Positions 30,590-39,612 of a stretch of 64,000 nucleotides of DNA are shown piece after piece. The position numbers were made by a program, and so were the translations under genes. Each line of letters begins with the position of its first letter. The stretch's first letter is position 1. Below the pieces are notes generated by a model, which saw nothing but the letters and a program-made list of their open reading frames with translations, made no database searches and was not told where the DNA came from. The stretch is from CAIYRG01 sp964494505 (GTDB lineage: Bacteria; Pseudomonadota; Alphaproteobacteria; Micropepsales; Micropepsaceae). The stretch lies in the NCBI GenBank assembly GCA_964494505.1, contig CAZBRO010000011.1, positions 1 through 64,000 on the forward strand. Direction: 5' to 3'.

Positions 30590-32443
30590 ATGGCACGTTC
30601 TGCAAATTTGCGTCTTCCGCTGCTGCTTGGCGGCGTTTGGCTTGCTCTCGCGCCGGCAGATGCGGCGGAGCCCTCAGGCGCTGCCATTTACGGAAAATAT
30701 TGTGCCTCCTGCCACGATCAGACCGGCGTGCGCATTCCGACGCGCGCAGCGCTGCAGCAGATGTCGCCCGGCCGCATCCTTAAGACGCTCGATTTCGGCG
30801 CCATGATGAGCATCGCCTATCCGATCAAGCGCGAAGACCGGGAAACGGTGGCGAAGTACCTGGGCAGTGGCTCGGACGATCCTCCGCCGCCGAAGTCCGC
30901 GTTCTGCAGTCAAGATCGCCCGATCATGGCCGGCCCTGCGCGTGAGAGTTGGGCGGGCTGGTCGCCGCTGCCCGACAACGCTCGGTTCCAGACCGCTGAG
31001 AGCGCAGGGCTGAAAGACGCCGACGTATCGCGTCTCACGCTGAAATGGGCCTATGCGTTCGCAGGCGATGTCACCGCCTTCGGTGCGCCTGCCGTTCTCA
31101 ATGGCACGATCTTTACCGGCAGCGCGGGCGGCGCGGTGCAGGCACTCGACGCCAAGTCCGGCTGCATCCATTGGCTGTATCAGGCAAACGGCCCGGTGCG
31201 CAGCGGTATGGGGATATCCGCAGAGGGCGGCCAAACCACGCTCGTGTTCAGCGACCAGAACGGCTGGGTGCACGCGCTCGACGCCAAGACGGGCAAGCAG
31301 CGCTGGCGCAAACGCCCAGAAGAGCATGAGGCAACTCGCCTGACGGGCACGCCCGCGGTCTATAACGGTGTCGCGTTCGTCCCCGCCGCATCGTGGGAGG
31401 AAACCCGCTCCATCGATCCGAATTATGTCTGCTGCACCTTCCGCGGCAGCATTACGGCAATGCGCGTGCGCGACGGCCAAGTGGTATGGAAGGCCTATCT
31501 CGTGGACGCACCCAAACAGACCGGCAAGACGGCGGCCGGCACGGCAACCTTCGGTCCGTCAGGCGCGGGCGTGTGGTCGCGGCCGACGGTGGATGCCAAG
31601 CGCGGGCTTCTCTACATCACGACGGGCGACAATTATTCCCATCCTGCGACGGCCACGAGCGATGCGATCATTGCGCTCGACATCAAGACCGGCAAGATCG
31701 TCTGGTCGCAGCAGACAAGCCCCAAAGACGTCTACAATTCCTCTTGCGGCACCAAGGGCGCGAATTGCCCCGATGAGGCCGGGCCGGATTATGATTTCGG
31801 CTCTTCGGCGATTCTCACCAGGACGGCGGCCGGCAAGGATGTGCTGGTAGCGGGGCAGAAATCCGGCGTCGTCTTTGCGCTCGATCCGGACCAGAAGGGC
31901 AAACTGCTGTGGCAGACGCGCGTCGGCAAAGGCGGCACCAATGGCGGCGTGCAGTGGGGCATGGCGACGGATGGACACGCCATCTATGCGTCGGTATCGG
32001 ACGTGGTGCGGCCGCCCGGCGGCATCGGCGGGCCCGCACCGGTGGGGAACGCCAATCTTGATCCCAATCTCGGTGGCGGCCTGACGGCGCTTAAGATCGA
32101 GGACGGCAGCACGCTCTGGTTTGCGCCAAGCGTGCCCTGTGCCCCGCCGCGTTCCGGCTGCAGTCCGGCCCAACCGGGTGCTGTGACGGTGATCGACGGT
32201 GCGGTGTTCTCCGGGTCGATGGATGGGCACATCCGGGCGTTCTCGACGGCCGACGGCAAGAAGCTTTGGGACTTTGACACCGAGAAGAGCTTCACCACCG
32301 TCAACGGCGCGCAAGGTCAAGGCGGCTCGCTTGACGGCGCGGGGCCGGTCATCGCCGGAGGCATGGTGTTCGTCAATTCCGGCTATCCGCGTTTCGGCGG
32401 CCAGCCGGGCAATGTGCTGCTGGCATTCGGCGCGCAGAATTGA
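30590..32443 (+). CDS. Cytochrome c/PQQ beta-propeller dehydrogenase (polyvinyl-alcohol-dehydrogenase-like)
   Basis: The 617-residue protein has a Sec signal, a haem c site CASCH (38-42) and an eight-bladed PQQ propeller with repeated blade motifs such as VQALDAKSGCIHWLY, VHALDAKTGKQRWRK and IIALDIKTGKIVWSQ. A vicinal Cys-Cys in NYVCCTF (about 280) recalls the disulfide ring of quinoprotein alcohol dehydrogenases. An N-terminal haem followed by a propeller is the layout of polyvinyl alcohol dehydrogenase (cytochrome). It would oxidise an alcohol in the periplasm and pass electrons to its own haem. The start at 30590 follows GGGAGAGAGG. The amidohydrolase gene follows after ten bases. Confidence 0.88.
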   Translation: MARSANLRLPLLLGGVWLALAPADAAEPSGAAIYGKYCASCHDQTGVRIPTRAALQQMSPGRILKTLDFGAMMSIAYPIKREDRETVAKYLGSGSDDPPPPKSAFCSQDRPIMAGPARESWAGWSPLPDNARFQTAESAGLKDADVSRLTLKWAYAFAGDVTAFGAPAVLNGTIFTGSAGGAVQALDAKSGCIHWLYQANGPVRSGMGISAEGGQTTLVFSDQNGWVHALDAKTGKQRWRKRPEEHEATRLTGTPAVYNGVAFVPAASWEETRSIDPNYVCCTFRGSITAMRVRDGQVVWKAYLVDAPKQTGKTAAGTATFGPSGAGVWSRPTVDAKRGLLYITTGDNYSHPATATSDAIIALDIKTGKIVWSQQTSPKDVYNSSCGTKGANCPDEAGPDYDFGSSAILTRTAAGKDVLVAGQKSGVVFALDPDQKGKLLWQTRVGKGGTNGGVQWGMATDGHAIYASVSDVVRPPGGIGGPAPVGNANLDPNLGGGLTALKIEDGSTLWFAPSVPCAPPRSGCSPAQPGAVTVIDGAVFSGSMDGHIRAFSTADGKKLWDFDTEKSFTTVNGAQGQGGSLDGAGPVIAGGMVFVNSGYPRFGGQPGNVLLAFGAQN

Positions 32444-32453
32444 GGGGGACATC

Positions 32454-33923
32454 ATGACGAACGAGAATTTCTCCCGCCGCGCGGCGCTGAAGGCTGGCGC
32501 CGGACTTGCCCTTACGGCGGCCATCGCGCGGACAGGGAACGCCGCCGAAGCCGTGCAGCGTCTTGATCGGCTGCGCGACGTCGATGCGCGCCAGCGCACC
32601 CTCATCAAAGGCGCCACCATTATCAGCATGGACGCCAAAGTCGGCAACCTTGCCAAGGGCGATGTGTTGATCGAGGGCAAGACCATCAGTGCGGTAGGGC
32701 CCAATCTCCCCGCGGCCGGGGCACAGGTAATCGACGCCGGAAACATGCTTCTGATTCCCGGCCTGATCGATTGCCACCGCCATTCCTGGGAAGGCCAGCT
32801 CCGCCGCATCAATCCCAATGCGCCCACGCTTGCCGATTACTCCAACGCGACGCATCTCTCTTTCGCCACGCATTACCGGCCGCAGGACATGTATGTCGGC
32901 GGCATGGTCACCGCGCTTGGCTGCATCGATGCGGGCATCACCTGCGTGATCGACAATTCGCACAATGCGCGCAGTGCCGCCCATTCCGATTCTGCGGTGG
33001 AGGCGCTGTTCGATTCCGGCATTCGCGCAGTGCATGCCTCCGGTGCGCCGCAGGCGGGCGATTGGGCGCACCAATGGCCGCGCGATCTGGAACGGCTGCA
33101 GCAGAAATATTTCGCGAGTTCCGATCAGCTTGTGACGTTGCGCATGTTCTCGCCGCCTTCCCGCGAGAATTGGACCTATGCACGCCAGCTTGGCTTGCGC
33201 ATCACAACGGAGTTCCAGGGTCCCCAGCAAGCCGCACTCCTCGATCCTTTGTGGCAAGCCAAACTCGTCGGCCCCGACAACACCTTCAATCATTGCGGCG
33301 CGTTGCCGGAGCGGACTTGGCAAATCCTGCGCGACTCGGGCGCGAACATCGACGTCTGCCCGCGTTCGGATGCGCAATACGCGCTGGGCGAGGGTATCTC
33401 CGCCTATCAGCACGCGCTGGACCATGGGATCAAGCCGGGCTTCAGCATCGATAACGAGACCTCCTACAGCTCCGACATGTTTGCGGAAATGCGCACCGCC
33501 TTTTTCATGCAGCGGGCACTTGCGCAGAACGGGAAATTTGCCGGCAATGCGAATGCTCCTCAGCCGGTGAATGTGCGCGACGTTCTCGAATGTGCAACCG
33601 TGAACGGCGCGGTTTGCGCGGGGCTCGCCGACAGGGTCGGCGCAATAGCGCCGGGCAGGGCGGCCGACATCGTCATGATCCGTGCCGACGACATCAATCT
33701 CTATCCCTCCAACAACGCGATCGGAACGGTGGTTCAGGCCGCTGACCGCAGCAATGTGGACACCGTGATCATCGGTGGCCGGATCAGAAAGCAGAACGGC
33801 AAAATCGTCGGGCTCGACATGGACCGGCTGAAACGCATGGTCGAGGAATCTCGTTCCTATCTGTTCGCGGCCAACAATTACAAAGAGGACCTGTTCGCCG
33901 ACAGGCTTCCGAAGCTCTATTAG
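32454..33923 (+). CDS. Tat-exported amidohydrolase (TRZ/ATZ-like)
   Basis: The 489-residue protein begins with a twin-arginine-type signal (NFSRRAALKAGAGLALTAAI). The amidohydrolase metal motif is IDCHRHSWEG (His about 107 and 109). Later come FNHCGALPERTW and SIDNETSYSSDMF, and a C-terminal PGRAADIVMIRADD typical of the cytosine deaminase/atrazine chlorohydrolase branch. It probably acts in the periplasm as a zinc or iron hydrolase or deaminase of a small heterocycle. The gap of ten bases to the quinoprotein gene suggests a shared transcript. Confidence 0.88.
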   Translation: MTNENFSRRAALKAGAGLALTAAIARTGNAAEAVQRLDRLRDVDARQRTLIKGATIISMDAKVGNLAKGDVLIEGKTISAVGPNLPAAGAQVIDAGNMLLIPGLIDCHRHSWEGQLRRINPNAPTLADYSNATHLSFATHYRPQDMYVGGMVTALGCIDAGITCVIDNSHNARSAAHSDSAVEALFDSGIRAVHASGAPQAGDWAHQWPRDLERLQQKYFASSDQLVTLRMFSPPSRENWTYARQLGLRITTEFQGPQQAALLDPLWQAKLVGPDNTFNHCGALPERTWQILRDSGANIDVCPRSDAQYALGEGISAYQHALDHGIKPGFSIDNETSYSSDMFAEMRTAFFMQRALAQNGKFAGNANAPQPVNVRDVLECATVNGAVCAGLADRVGAIAPGRAADIVMIRADDINLYPSNNAIGTVVQAADRSNVDTVIIGGRIRKQNGKIVGLDMDRLKRMVEESRSYLFAANNYKEDLFADRLPKLY

Positions 33924-34001
33924 AGCGTAACGCGAATTTTCCGCTTGTCGCGGCGGCAAAGTTCTGCTCGGTTGCCCCGCGCCACAACCGCCAGCCCGCT
34001 C

Positions 34002-34928
34002 ATGTCGCCCATTCTATCGGTTTCGAATCTCTCGAAGACCTACGCCTCGGGTTTCAAGGCGCTGAAGAACATCAACCTTGATATAAGGAAAGGGGAGATT
34101 CTGGCGCTGCTCGGACCTAACGGGGCAGGTAAGACCACGCTTATCAGCATCGTCTGCGGCATCGTCAATCCCAGCGAAGGCAAGGTCAGCGTCGCCGGGC
34201 ACGACATCATCGCGAATTTCCGCGCCGCGCGGACACTCATCGGACTGGTGCCTCAGGAATTGACGACAGACGCGTTCGAAACCGTGTGGGCGACGGTCAG
34301 CTTCAGCCGCGGCCTGTTCGGCTTGCCCGCAAATCCGGGCCACGTTGCCAAGGTGCTGAAGGACCTCTCCCTCTGGGACAAGAAGGACAACAAGATCCGC
34401 ACGCTTTCCGGCGGCATGAAGCGGCGCGTGCTGATTGCCAAGGCGCTGGCCCATGAGCCGCAGATATTGTTCCTGGACGAGCCGACCGCGGGCGTCGACG
34501 TGGAATTGCGCAAGCATATGTGGGAGACCGTGCGGGGTTTGCGCGCATCCGGCGTCACCGTCATCCTGACCACGCATTACATCGACGAAGCCGAGGAGAT
34601 GGCGGACCGCATCGGCATCATCAACCATGGCGAGTTGATCCTGGTCGAAGAAAAGGCCGAACTGATGCGCAAGCTCGGCAAGAAACAGTTGATGTTGCAG
34701 TTGCATGACAGGCTCGATGCCGTGCCGCCGTCGCTCGCTCAATACGGGCTGGAGCGCAGCCAGGATGGACATGAGCTCACCTACACTTACGATTCCCAGC
34801 GGGAGCGCACGGGGATCACGACCTTGCTGAAGGAACTTTCGGATGCCGGGATTCGGTTCAAGGACCTTCAGACGAAGCAAAGTTCGCTCGAGGAAATCTT
34901 CGTCAATCTGGTGAAGCGGCCCCAATGA
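34002..34928 (+). CDS. ABC transporter ATP-binding protein (ABC-2 type)
   Basis: The 308-residue ATPase has Walker A GPNGAGKTT (about 38), signature LSGGMKRRVLIAKAL (about 133) and Walker B ILFLDEPTAGVD (about 155). Its roughly 80-residue C-terminal extension is typical of drug/lipid exporter ATPases. The stop overlaps the permease start (ATGA at 34925), so the pair forms one exporter. The start at 34002 was chosen because family homology begins there; an upstream extension is not conserved in character. Substrate unknown. Confidence 0.92.
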   Translation: MSPILSVSNLSKTYASGFKALKNINLDIRKGEILALLGPNGAGKTTLISIVCGIVNPSEGKVSVAGHDIIANFRAARTLIGLVPQELTTDAFETVWATVSFSRGLFGLPANPGHVAKVLKDLSLWDKKDNKIRTLSGGMKRRVLIAKALAHEPQILFLDEPTAGVDVELRKHMWETVRGLRASGVTVILTTHYIDEAEEMADRIGIINHGELILVEEKAELMRKLGKKQLMLQLHDRLDAVPPSLAQYGLERSQDGHELTYTYDSQRERTGITTLLKELSDAGIRFKDLQTKQSSLEEIFVNLVKRPQ

Positions 34929-35686
34929 ATCTCTACGCGGTCAAGGCAATCTACAAATTCGAGATGGCGCGCGCCTGGCGCACCGTGGCGCAGAGCGTGA
35001 TCTCGCCGGTGCTCTCGACCTCGCTCTATTTCATCGTGTTTGGCGCAGCTATCGGCGGCCGCATCACGCAGATCGAAGGCGTAAGCTATGGCGCCTTCAT
35101 TGTGCCGGGGCTTGTCATGCTGTCGCTCCTCACGCAGAGCGTGATGAATGCGAGCTTCGGCATCTATTTCCCGCGCTTTACCGGCACGATCTTCGAAATC
35201 CTGTCGGCGCCGATTTCCGCCATGGAAATCGTGGTGGGCTATGTCGGCGCGGCCGCCAGCAAGTCGGTGATTATCGGCACGATCATTCTTTTGACGGCCG
35301 GATTTTTCGTGCCCCTGCGTATCGATCATCCGGTCTGGATGCTCAGCTTCCTGGTACTGACCGCGGTGACTTTCAGCCTGTTCGGCTTCATTCTTGGCCT
35401 TTGGGCGGACGGTTTCGAGAAACTGCAGATCGTGCCGCTGCTGCTCATAACCCCGCTCGCCTTCCTGGGCGGCAGCTTCTATTCGATCCGCATGCTGCCG
35501 CCGTTCTGGCAGAACGTCAGCCTGGTCAATCCGGTTGTCTATCTTGTCAGCGGCTTTCGTTGGAGCTTCTACGGCATCTCCGATGTCAGCGTCGGGGTCA
35601 GCCTTGGCATGACGGCGCTGTTCCTGGTTGTCTGCCTCATCGTCATCGGATGGATTTTCAAGACCGGCTATCGTCTGAAAACCTGA
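34925..35686 (+). CDS. ABC-2 type transporter permease
   Basis: The 253-residue protein has six membrane segments and the ABC-2 permease features YGAFIVPGLVMLSLLTQSVM, FTGTIFEILSAPISAMEIVV and LVNPVVYLVSGFRWSFYG. With the preceding ATPase it would form a homodimeric-type exporter in the inner membrane for a drug, polyketide, polysaccharide or lipid. No dedicated biosynthesis genes adjoin it to narrow the substrate. Confidence 0.92.
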   Translation: MNLYAVKAIYKFEMARAWRTVAQSVISPVLSTSLYFIVFGAAIGGRITQIEGVSYGAFIVPGLVMLSLLTQSVMNASFGIYFPRFTGTIFEILSAPISAMEIVVGYVGAAASKSVIIGTIILLTAGFFVPLRIDHPVWMLSFLVLTAVTFSLFGFILGLWADGFEKLQIVPLLLITPLAFLGGSFYSIRMLPPFWQNVSLVNPVVYLVSGFRWSFYGISDVSVGVSLGMTALFLVVCLIVIGWIFKTGYRLKT

Positions 35687-35756
35687 CTTTGCTGGGCATA
35701 GCCCAAAAGCCGGCAGCCGGGATAACATACCGAATAGATAGGTCGCGGAGCCGCGC

Positions 35757-36638
35757 ATGCAAGATGTGCTCGACGTCACGGTCACGCCGCTGTCGCCTGC
35801 CTGCGGCGCGGAAATCGGCGGTGTCGATCTCACGAAGCCGCTGGCGCCTTCCGTCGTGGACAGGATCAAAGACGCATGGGGCAAGCATCTCGTGCTCGTG
35901 TTCCGTGGCCAGACGATCACACAGGATCAGCAGCTCCGGTTTGCCGCTTATTTCGGCGAACTCGGCAACCGCAAGAAGGCGCCCGAGGCGCTGAAATCGC
36001 GGGCGGAGGGCGTCTACCAGGATCACGAGAAGGTGCTGCTCGTCAGCAACATCCGAGTCGATGGAGAGCCCATCGGGGCCTTCGGTGAGGGCGAGTTCTG
36101 GTTCCACATCGATTCGGGCTACGCCGCGCGGCCATATAAGTACACCTTCCTGTACGCGCTCGAATTGCCGAGCGAAGGCGGCCACACGCTGTTCTCAAAC
36201 ATGTACAGGGCCTATGAGGCCGTTCCGGAGGCGCTGAGGGAACAACTCAGAGGCAAGAAGGCGCTCCACATCCACGAATACAACCGCAGCAAACAGGCGA
36301 GCGTTCAGCGCGACATTGGCGGTATCCCGCATTACAGCCATCCCGTTTTCATCACCCATCCCGATACGGGTCGCAAAACGCTGTTCGTGGACCGCCTGAT
36401 GACCGCGCGCATCGAAGGCATGAGCGAAGAGGAGAGCTCGGCCGCGCTGGAGACGCTCTATGCCCTCGGCGAGCGGCGCGACTTCATCTATGAGCATGTC
36501 TGGCAGCCGAACGATTTCCTCATGTGGGACAATCGCTGCACCATTCATGCGCGGACCGATTTCCCGAAAGACCAGCGCCGGCTGCTGCGCCGCTGCACGG
36601 TGGAAGGCGGCCCCCCGTCGGAAGAGCTGGAGGGCTGA
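35757..36638 (+). CDS. TauD/TfdA family Fe(II)/2-oxoglutarate dioxygenase
   Basis: The 293-residue protein has the iron-binding HxD in FWFHIDSGY (His/Asp about 117/119), the conserved AGGHT-like segment SEGGHTLFSNMYRAYEAVP, and the distal His and 2-oxoglutarate Arg in CTIHARTDFPKDQRRLLRR. The family hydroxylates substrates such as taurine, alkylsulfates or phenoxyacetates. The substrate here is not predictable. It resembles the dioxygenase at 43981 throughout, so the two look like divergent paralogues. The start at 35757 follows a GCGGAG sequence. Confidence 0.9.
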   Translation: MQDVLDVTVTPLSPACGAEIGGVDLTKPLAPSVVDRIKDAWGKHLVLVFRGQTITQDQQLRFAAYFGELGNRKKAPEALKSRAEGVYQDHEKVLLVSNIRVDGEPIGAFGEGEFWFHIDSGYAARPYKYTFLYALELPSEGGHTLFSNMYRAYEAVPEALREQLRGKKALHIHEYNRSKQASVQRDIGGIPHYSHPVFITHPDTGRKTLFVDRLMTARIEGMSEEESSAALETLYALGERRDFIYEHVWQPNDFLMWDNRCTIHARTDFPKDQRRLLRRCTVEGGPPSEELEG

Positions 36639-36742
36639 ACGGCCGCCCGGAGCCGCGGTAGGCAGAAGTCCCTATTTACCGGCGGGCGCTTCTGGCCCCA
36701 TTGTGCGGCCACCTCGGCCGCTTTCAGTACGGAACCCGCCCC

Positions 36743-37141
36743 ATGAGCACCCATAATCACGCCGTCATTTGGATCGACCATCGCGAAGCCCGCATCTTCC
36801 ATTTCAACCGGTTGGAAGCCGATACCCAGGTGCTGCATCCGCACAACCTTACGAAGCACATCCATCACAAGGCGAATTCCATGGGCAGCGGGCACGCCGC
36901 CGCAGACCAGGACTTCCTGCACGAGGTTGCCGAGGCCATTGGTGCGGCGCATGCGGTTCTCGTGACCGGGCCGGCACAGGCCAAGACCGACCTGATCAAG
37001 CATATCCACCGCCACGATCCGCAGTTGATGGAGCGCATCGCTGGCGTTGAAACGGTCGATCATCCGACGGACGGGGCGCTGTTGGATCATGCGCGGCATT
37101 ATTTCAAGGCCGCCGATCTGACGACGCCGCAATTGCCGTAG
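36743..37141 (+). CDS. eRF1-domain-like small protein (translational-machinery-like)
   Basis: The 132-residue protein begins MSTHNHAVIWIDHREARIFH and is unusually rich in histidine (DLIKHIHRHDPQLMERI, HLTKHIHHK-like stretches). It resembles bacterial single-domain proteins related to the eRF1/Pelota domain 1, often labelled translational machinery proteins, whose function is unknown. VLVTGPAQAKTDL followed by VDHPTDGALLDHARHYF is the recognisable core. It stands alone and converges on the HU gene. Confidence 0.75.
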   Translation: MSTHNHAVIWIDHREARIFHFNRLEADTQVLHPHNLTKHIHHKANSMGSGHAAADQDFLHEVAEAIGAAHAVLVTGPAQAKTDLIKHIHRHDPQLMERIAGVETVDHPTDGALLDHARHYFKAADLTTPQLP

Positions 37142-37200
37142 CTCGCCGCTCGCGTCTGCGAGTAGCAGCATGCTTACGCTCTGCGAGAGCAAAGGAAGGC

Positions 37201-37257
37201 GCGGGCGAGTTATTCCGAAAACCATAACAGCGGCTGTGGCCGCTCCGGCTCGCCCGC
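37201..37257. terminator. Nested hairpin between convergent genes (terminator candidate)
   Basis: An outer inverted repeat, GCGGGCGAG (37201-37209) and CTCGCCCGC (37249-37257), encloses an inner perfect stem AGCGGC/GCCGCT (37229-37234 and 37239-37244) with a TGTG loop. It lies between the eRF1-like gene and the convergent HU gene. No clear U-run follows, so intrinsic termination is likely but not certain. Confidence 0.5.
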
Positions 37258-37273
37258 GAGAAATAAAGTAAGA

Positions 37274-37588
37274 TCAGACCGAGGTCTTGAGCTCTTTCGC
37301 GACGCGGAAGGCGACCTTCTTGCTGGCCTTGATCTTGATCGCTTCGCCGGTCGCGGGGTTACGGCCCATGCGGGCGGCGCGCTTACGCACCTGAAGGATG
37401 CCGAGTCCGTTCAAGCGGATACGGACGCCCTTCTTGAGCTGCTTGGTAATGAGCCCGGTCAGATCGTCCATGATGGCGTTGGCCTGTTTCCGGGTAAGCT
37501 CGTGCTTCTCGGCCAATTGCTGGGCGAGTTGCTTGGAGCTCATCGTTTCGACTTTAGCCTTGGGCGCTGCTGCGGCTTTTTCTGCCAT
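37274..37588 (-). CDS. HU family DNA-binding protein
   Basis: The 104-residue protein has a short Ala/Lys-rich N-terminal tail (MAEKAAAAPKAKVETM) followed by the HU/IHF fold: QLAEKHELTRKQANAIMDDL, VRIRLNGLGILQVRKRAARM and GRNPATGEAIKIKASKKVAF. The RNPxTG turn is the DNA-intercalating arm signature. It is expected to bend and compact DNA as a dimer. AGAGGAATACCCAC precedes ATG 37588. The tail makes it about 14 residues longer than classic HU. Confidence 0.93.
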   Translation of the reverse strand: MAEKAAAAPKAKVETMSSKQLAQQLAEKHELTRKQANAIMDDLTGLITKQLKKGVRIRLNGLGILQVRKRAARMGRNPATGEAIKIKASKKVAFRVAKELKTSV

Positions 37589-37806
37589 GTGGGTATTCCT
37601 CTCGCGAATCACCGTTAGACGATACAGATTCGTCACGATTCCATCGATAAATTTCCACCTCTCGCCACGTTTTCCACGGAAATAAGCGCCTTTGCGGTGC
37701 TTAGAACCGTATCGGCGGGGCATTCGGCCCAATTTCCCGCGTTGAAATCCCGCCGGCGAATTTTCACGAGGGAACATTGGCCGCGAGGTCGCTATAGATT
37801 GAGCCC

Positions 37807-39612
37807 ATGGCGGCGCCGCTCCTTCTGCTTCAAAACATCCGGCTCAGTTTGGGCCGCACCCGGCTGCTCGATGGCGCGGAGCTTTCGGTGGGGGAAAGCG
37901 AACGGCTGTGCCTCGTGGGGCGCAACGGCTCGGGAAAATCGACGCTGCTGAGGATCGCAGCGGGACTGATCGAACCGGACGGCGGCACCCGCTTCGCCCA
38001 GCCGGGCGCCACGATCCGCTATTTGCCGCAGGAGCCATCGCTCGCGGGATTCGCCACGACGCAGGCCTATGTCGAAGCGGGGCTCGCGCCGGGCGACGAT
38101 GGGAACCGCGCGTTTCATCTGCTCGGCAAGCTCGGCCTCACCGGCAACGAACCGGCGGCGACGCTCTCGGGCGGCGAAGCGCGGCGGGCCGCCCTGGCGC
38201 GCGTGCTGGCGCCCGTGCCCGACATTCTGCTGTTGGACGAACCCACCAATCATCTCGATCTGCCCGCCATCGAATGGCTCGAAGGCGAGCTTTCCGCCAT
38301 GCGTTCGGCGCTCGTGATCGTCAGCCATGACCGCCGCTTCATGGAGAATCTGTCGCGCGCCACCGTCTGGCTCGACCGCGGGGTGACGCGGCGCCTGGAG
38401 CGGGGTTTTGCGGCGTATGAATCCTGGCGCGACGAGGTGCTGGAACAGGAGGAGAGGGACCGCCACAAGCTCGACCGGAAAATCGCGGCCGAACAGGATT
38501 GGGTGCGCTATGGCGTGACCGCGCGGCGCAAGCGCAATGTGCGGCGCATGGCCGAACTGCGAGCGCTGCGGACCGAGCGCCGCGAACAGCGCCAGGGAGT
38601 AGGCCAGGTGAAGCTCGCCGTGGCCGAAGCCGGACAATCGGGCACTGCCGTCATCGAGGCCAAGCGGATCTCCAAATCCTATGGCGCGAACGCGATCGTG
38701 CGCGAATTTTCGATCCGCATCCTGCGCCGCGATCGTCTCGGGATCGTGGGGGCAAACGGTTCCGGCAAGACCACGCTTTTGAATCTGCTCACCGGGCGGC
38801 TGACGCCCGATGCCGGCGAGATCAAGCTCGGCGCCAATGTCGCAATCGCCTCGCTCGACCAGACGCGGGCGCTGCTCGAGCCCGAGCGGACGCTTGCGGA
38901 AACGCTGACCGGTGGGCCGGGGGACATCGTTCATGTCGGCGGCAAGGCGCGCCACGTCATGAGCTACATGAAGGACTTCCTGTTCCAGCCGGAGCAGGCG
39001 AAGACCCCGGTCCGTGTGCTCTCGGGCGGCGAGCGCGCGCGGCTTCTGATCGCCAAGGCTCTGGCGACGCCTTCGAACCTTCTGGTCCTGGACGAGCCCA
39101 CCAACGATCTCGATCTCGAGACCCTCGATCTTCTGGAGGAGATGGTGGCCGATTATCCTGGCACCGTGCTGGTGGTCAGTCACGATCGCGATTTCCTCGA
39201 CCGCGTGGCGACGTCGGTGCTGATGGCCGAAGGCGATGGGCGCTTCGTCGAATATGCCGGCGGATATACGGATATGGTGGCGCAGCGCGGCGCAGGCGTG
39301 GCTGCGAAAGAAGTGCTGAGACAGCCGCCCGCGCGCTCTGCGCCGAAGGAGCGCAAAGCCCCCGACTCGCGCCGCAAGCTGAGCTTCGCCGAGAAGCATG
39401 CGCTGGAGACGCTGCCCCGCCGCATCGCCGAGCTGACCGCGGAGATCGCTGCCTTCCGCGGGCAATTGTCCGATTCCGCTTTGTATGCGCGCGACCCCAA
39501 ACGGTTCATCGAACTGTCGGGGAAGCTCGGCGCGGCCGAAGCCGAACAGGCGACATGCGAGGAGCGCTGGCTCGAACTCGAAATCCTGCGCGAAGGCCTG
39601 GAAGGCAATTAG
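37807..39612 (+). CDS. ABC-F family ATPase (Uup-like)
   Basis: The 601-residue protein has two ABC domains with no membrane segments: Walker A GRNGSGKST (about 38) and GANGSGKTT (about 315), signatures LSGGEARRAALARVLA and LSGGERARLLIAKALA, and Walker B ILLLDEPTNHLD and LLVLDEPTNDLD. A charged linker (about 215-270) and a C-terminal helical region of about 80 residues (KLSFAEKHALETLPRRIAEL) match the Uup/ABC-F group. These act on the ribosome or on DNA structures rather than in transport. Its 3' end overlaps the convergent DUF445 gene by four bases. Confidence 0.93.
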   Translation: MAAPLLLLQNIRLSLGRTRLLDGAELSVGESERLCLVGRNGSGKSTLLRIAAGLIEPDGGTRFAQPGATIRYLPQEPSLAGFATTQAYVEAGLAPGDDGNRAFHLLGKLGLTGNEPAATLSGGEARRAALARVLAPVPDILLLDEPTNHLDLPAIEWLEGELSAMRSALVIVSHDRRFMENLSRATVWLDRGVTRRLERGFAAYESWRDEVLEQEERDRHKLDRKIAAEQDWVRYGVTARRKRNVRRMAELRALRTERREQRQGVGQVKLAVAEAGQSGTAVIEAKRISKSYGANAIVREFSIRILRRDRLGIVGANGSGKTTLLNLLTGRLTPDAGEIKLGANVAIASLDQTRALLEPERTLAETLTGGPGDIVHVGGKARHVMSYMKDFLFQPEQAKTPVRVLSGGERARLLIAKALATPSNLLVLDEPTNDLDLETLDLLEEMVADYPGTVLVVSHDRDFLDRVATSVLMAEGDGRFVEYAGGYTDMVAQRGAGVAAKEVLRQPPARSAPKERKAPDSRRKLSFAEKHALETLPRRIAELTAEIAAFRGQLSDSALYARDPKRFIELSGKLGAAEAEQATCEERWLELEILREGLEGN

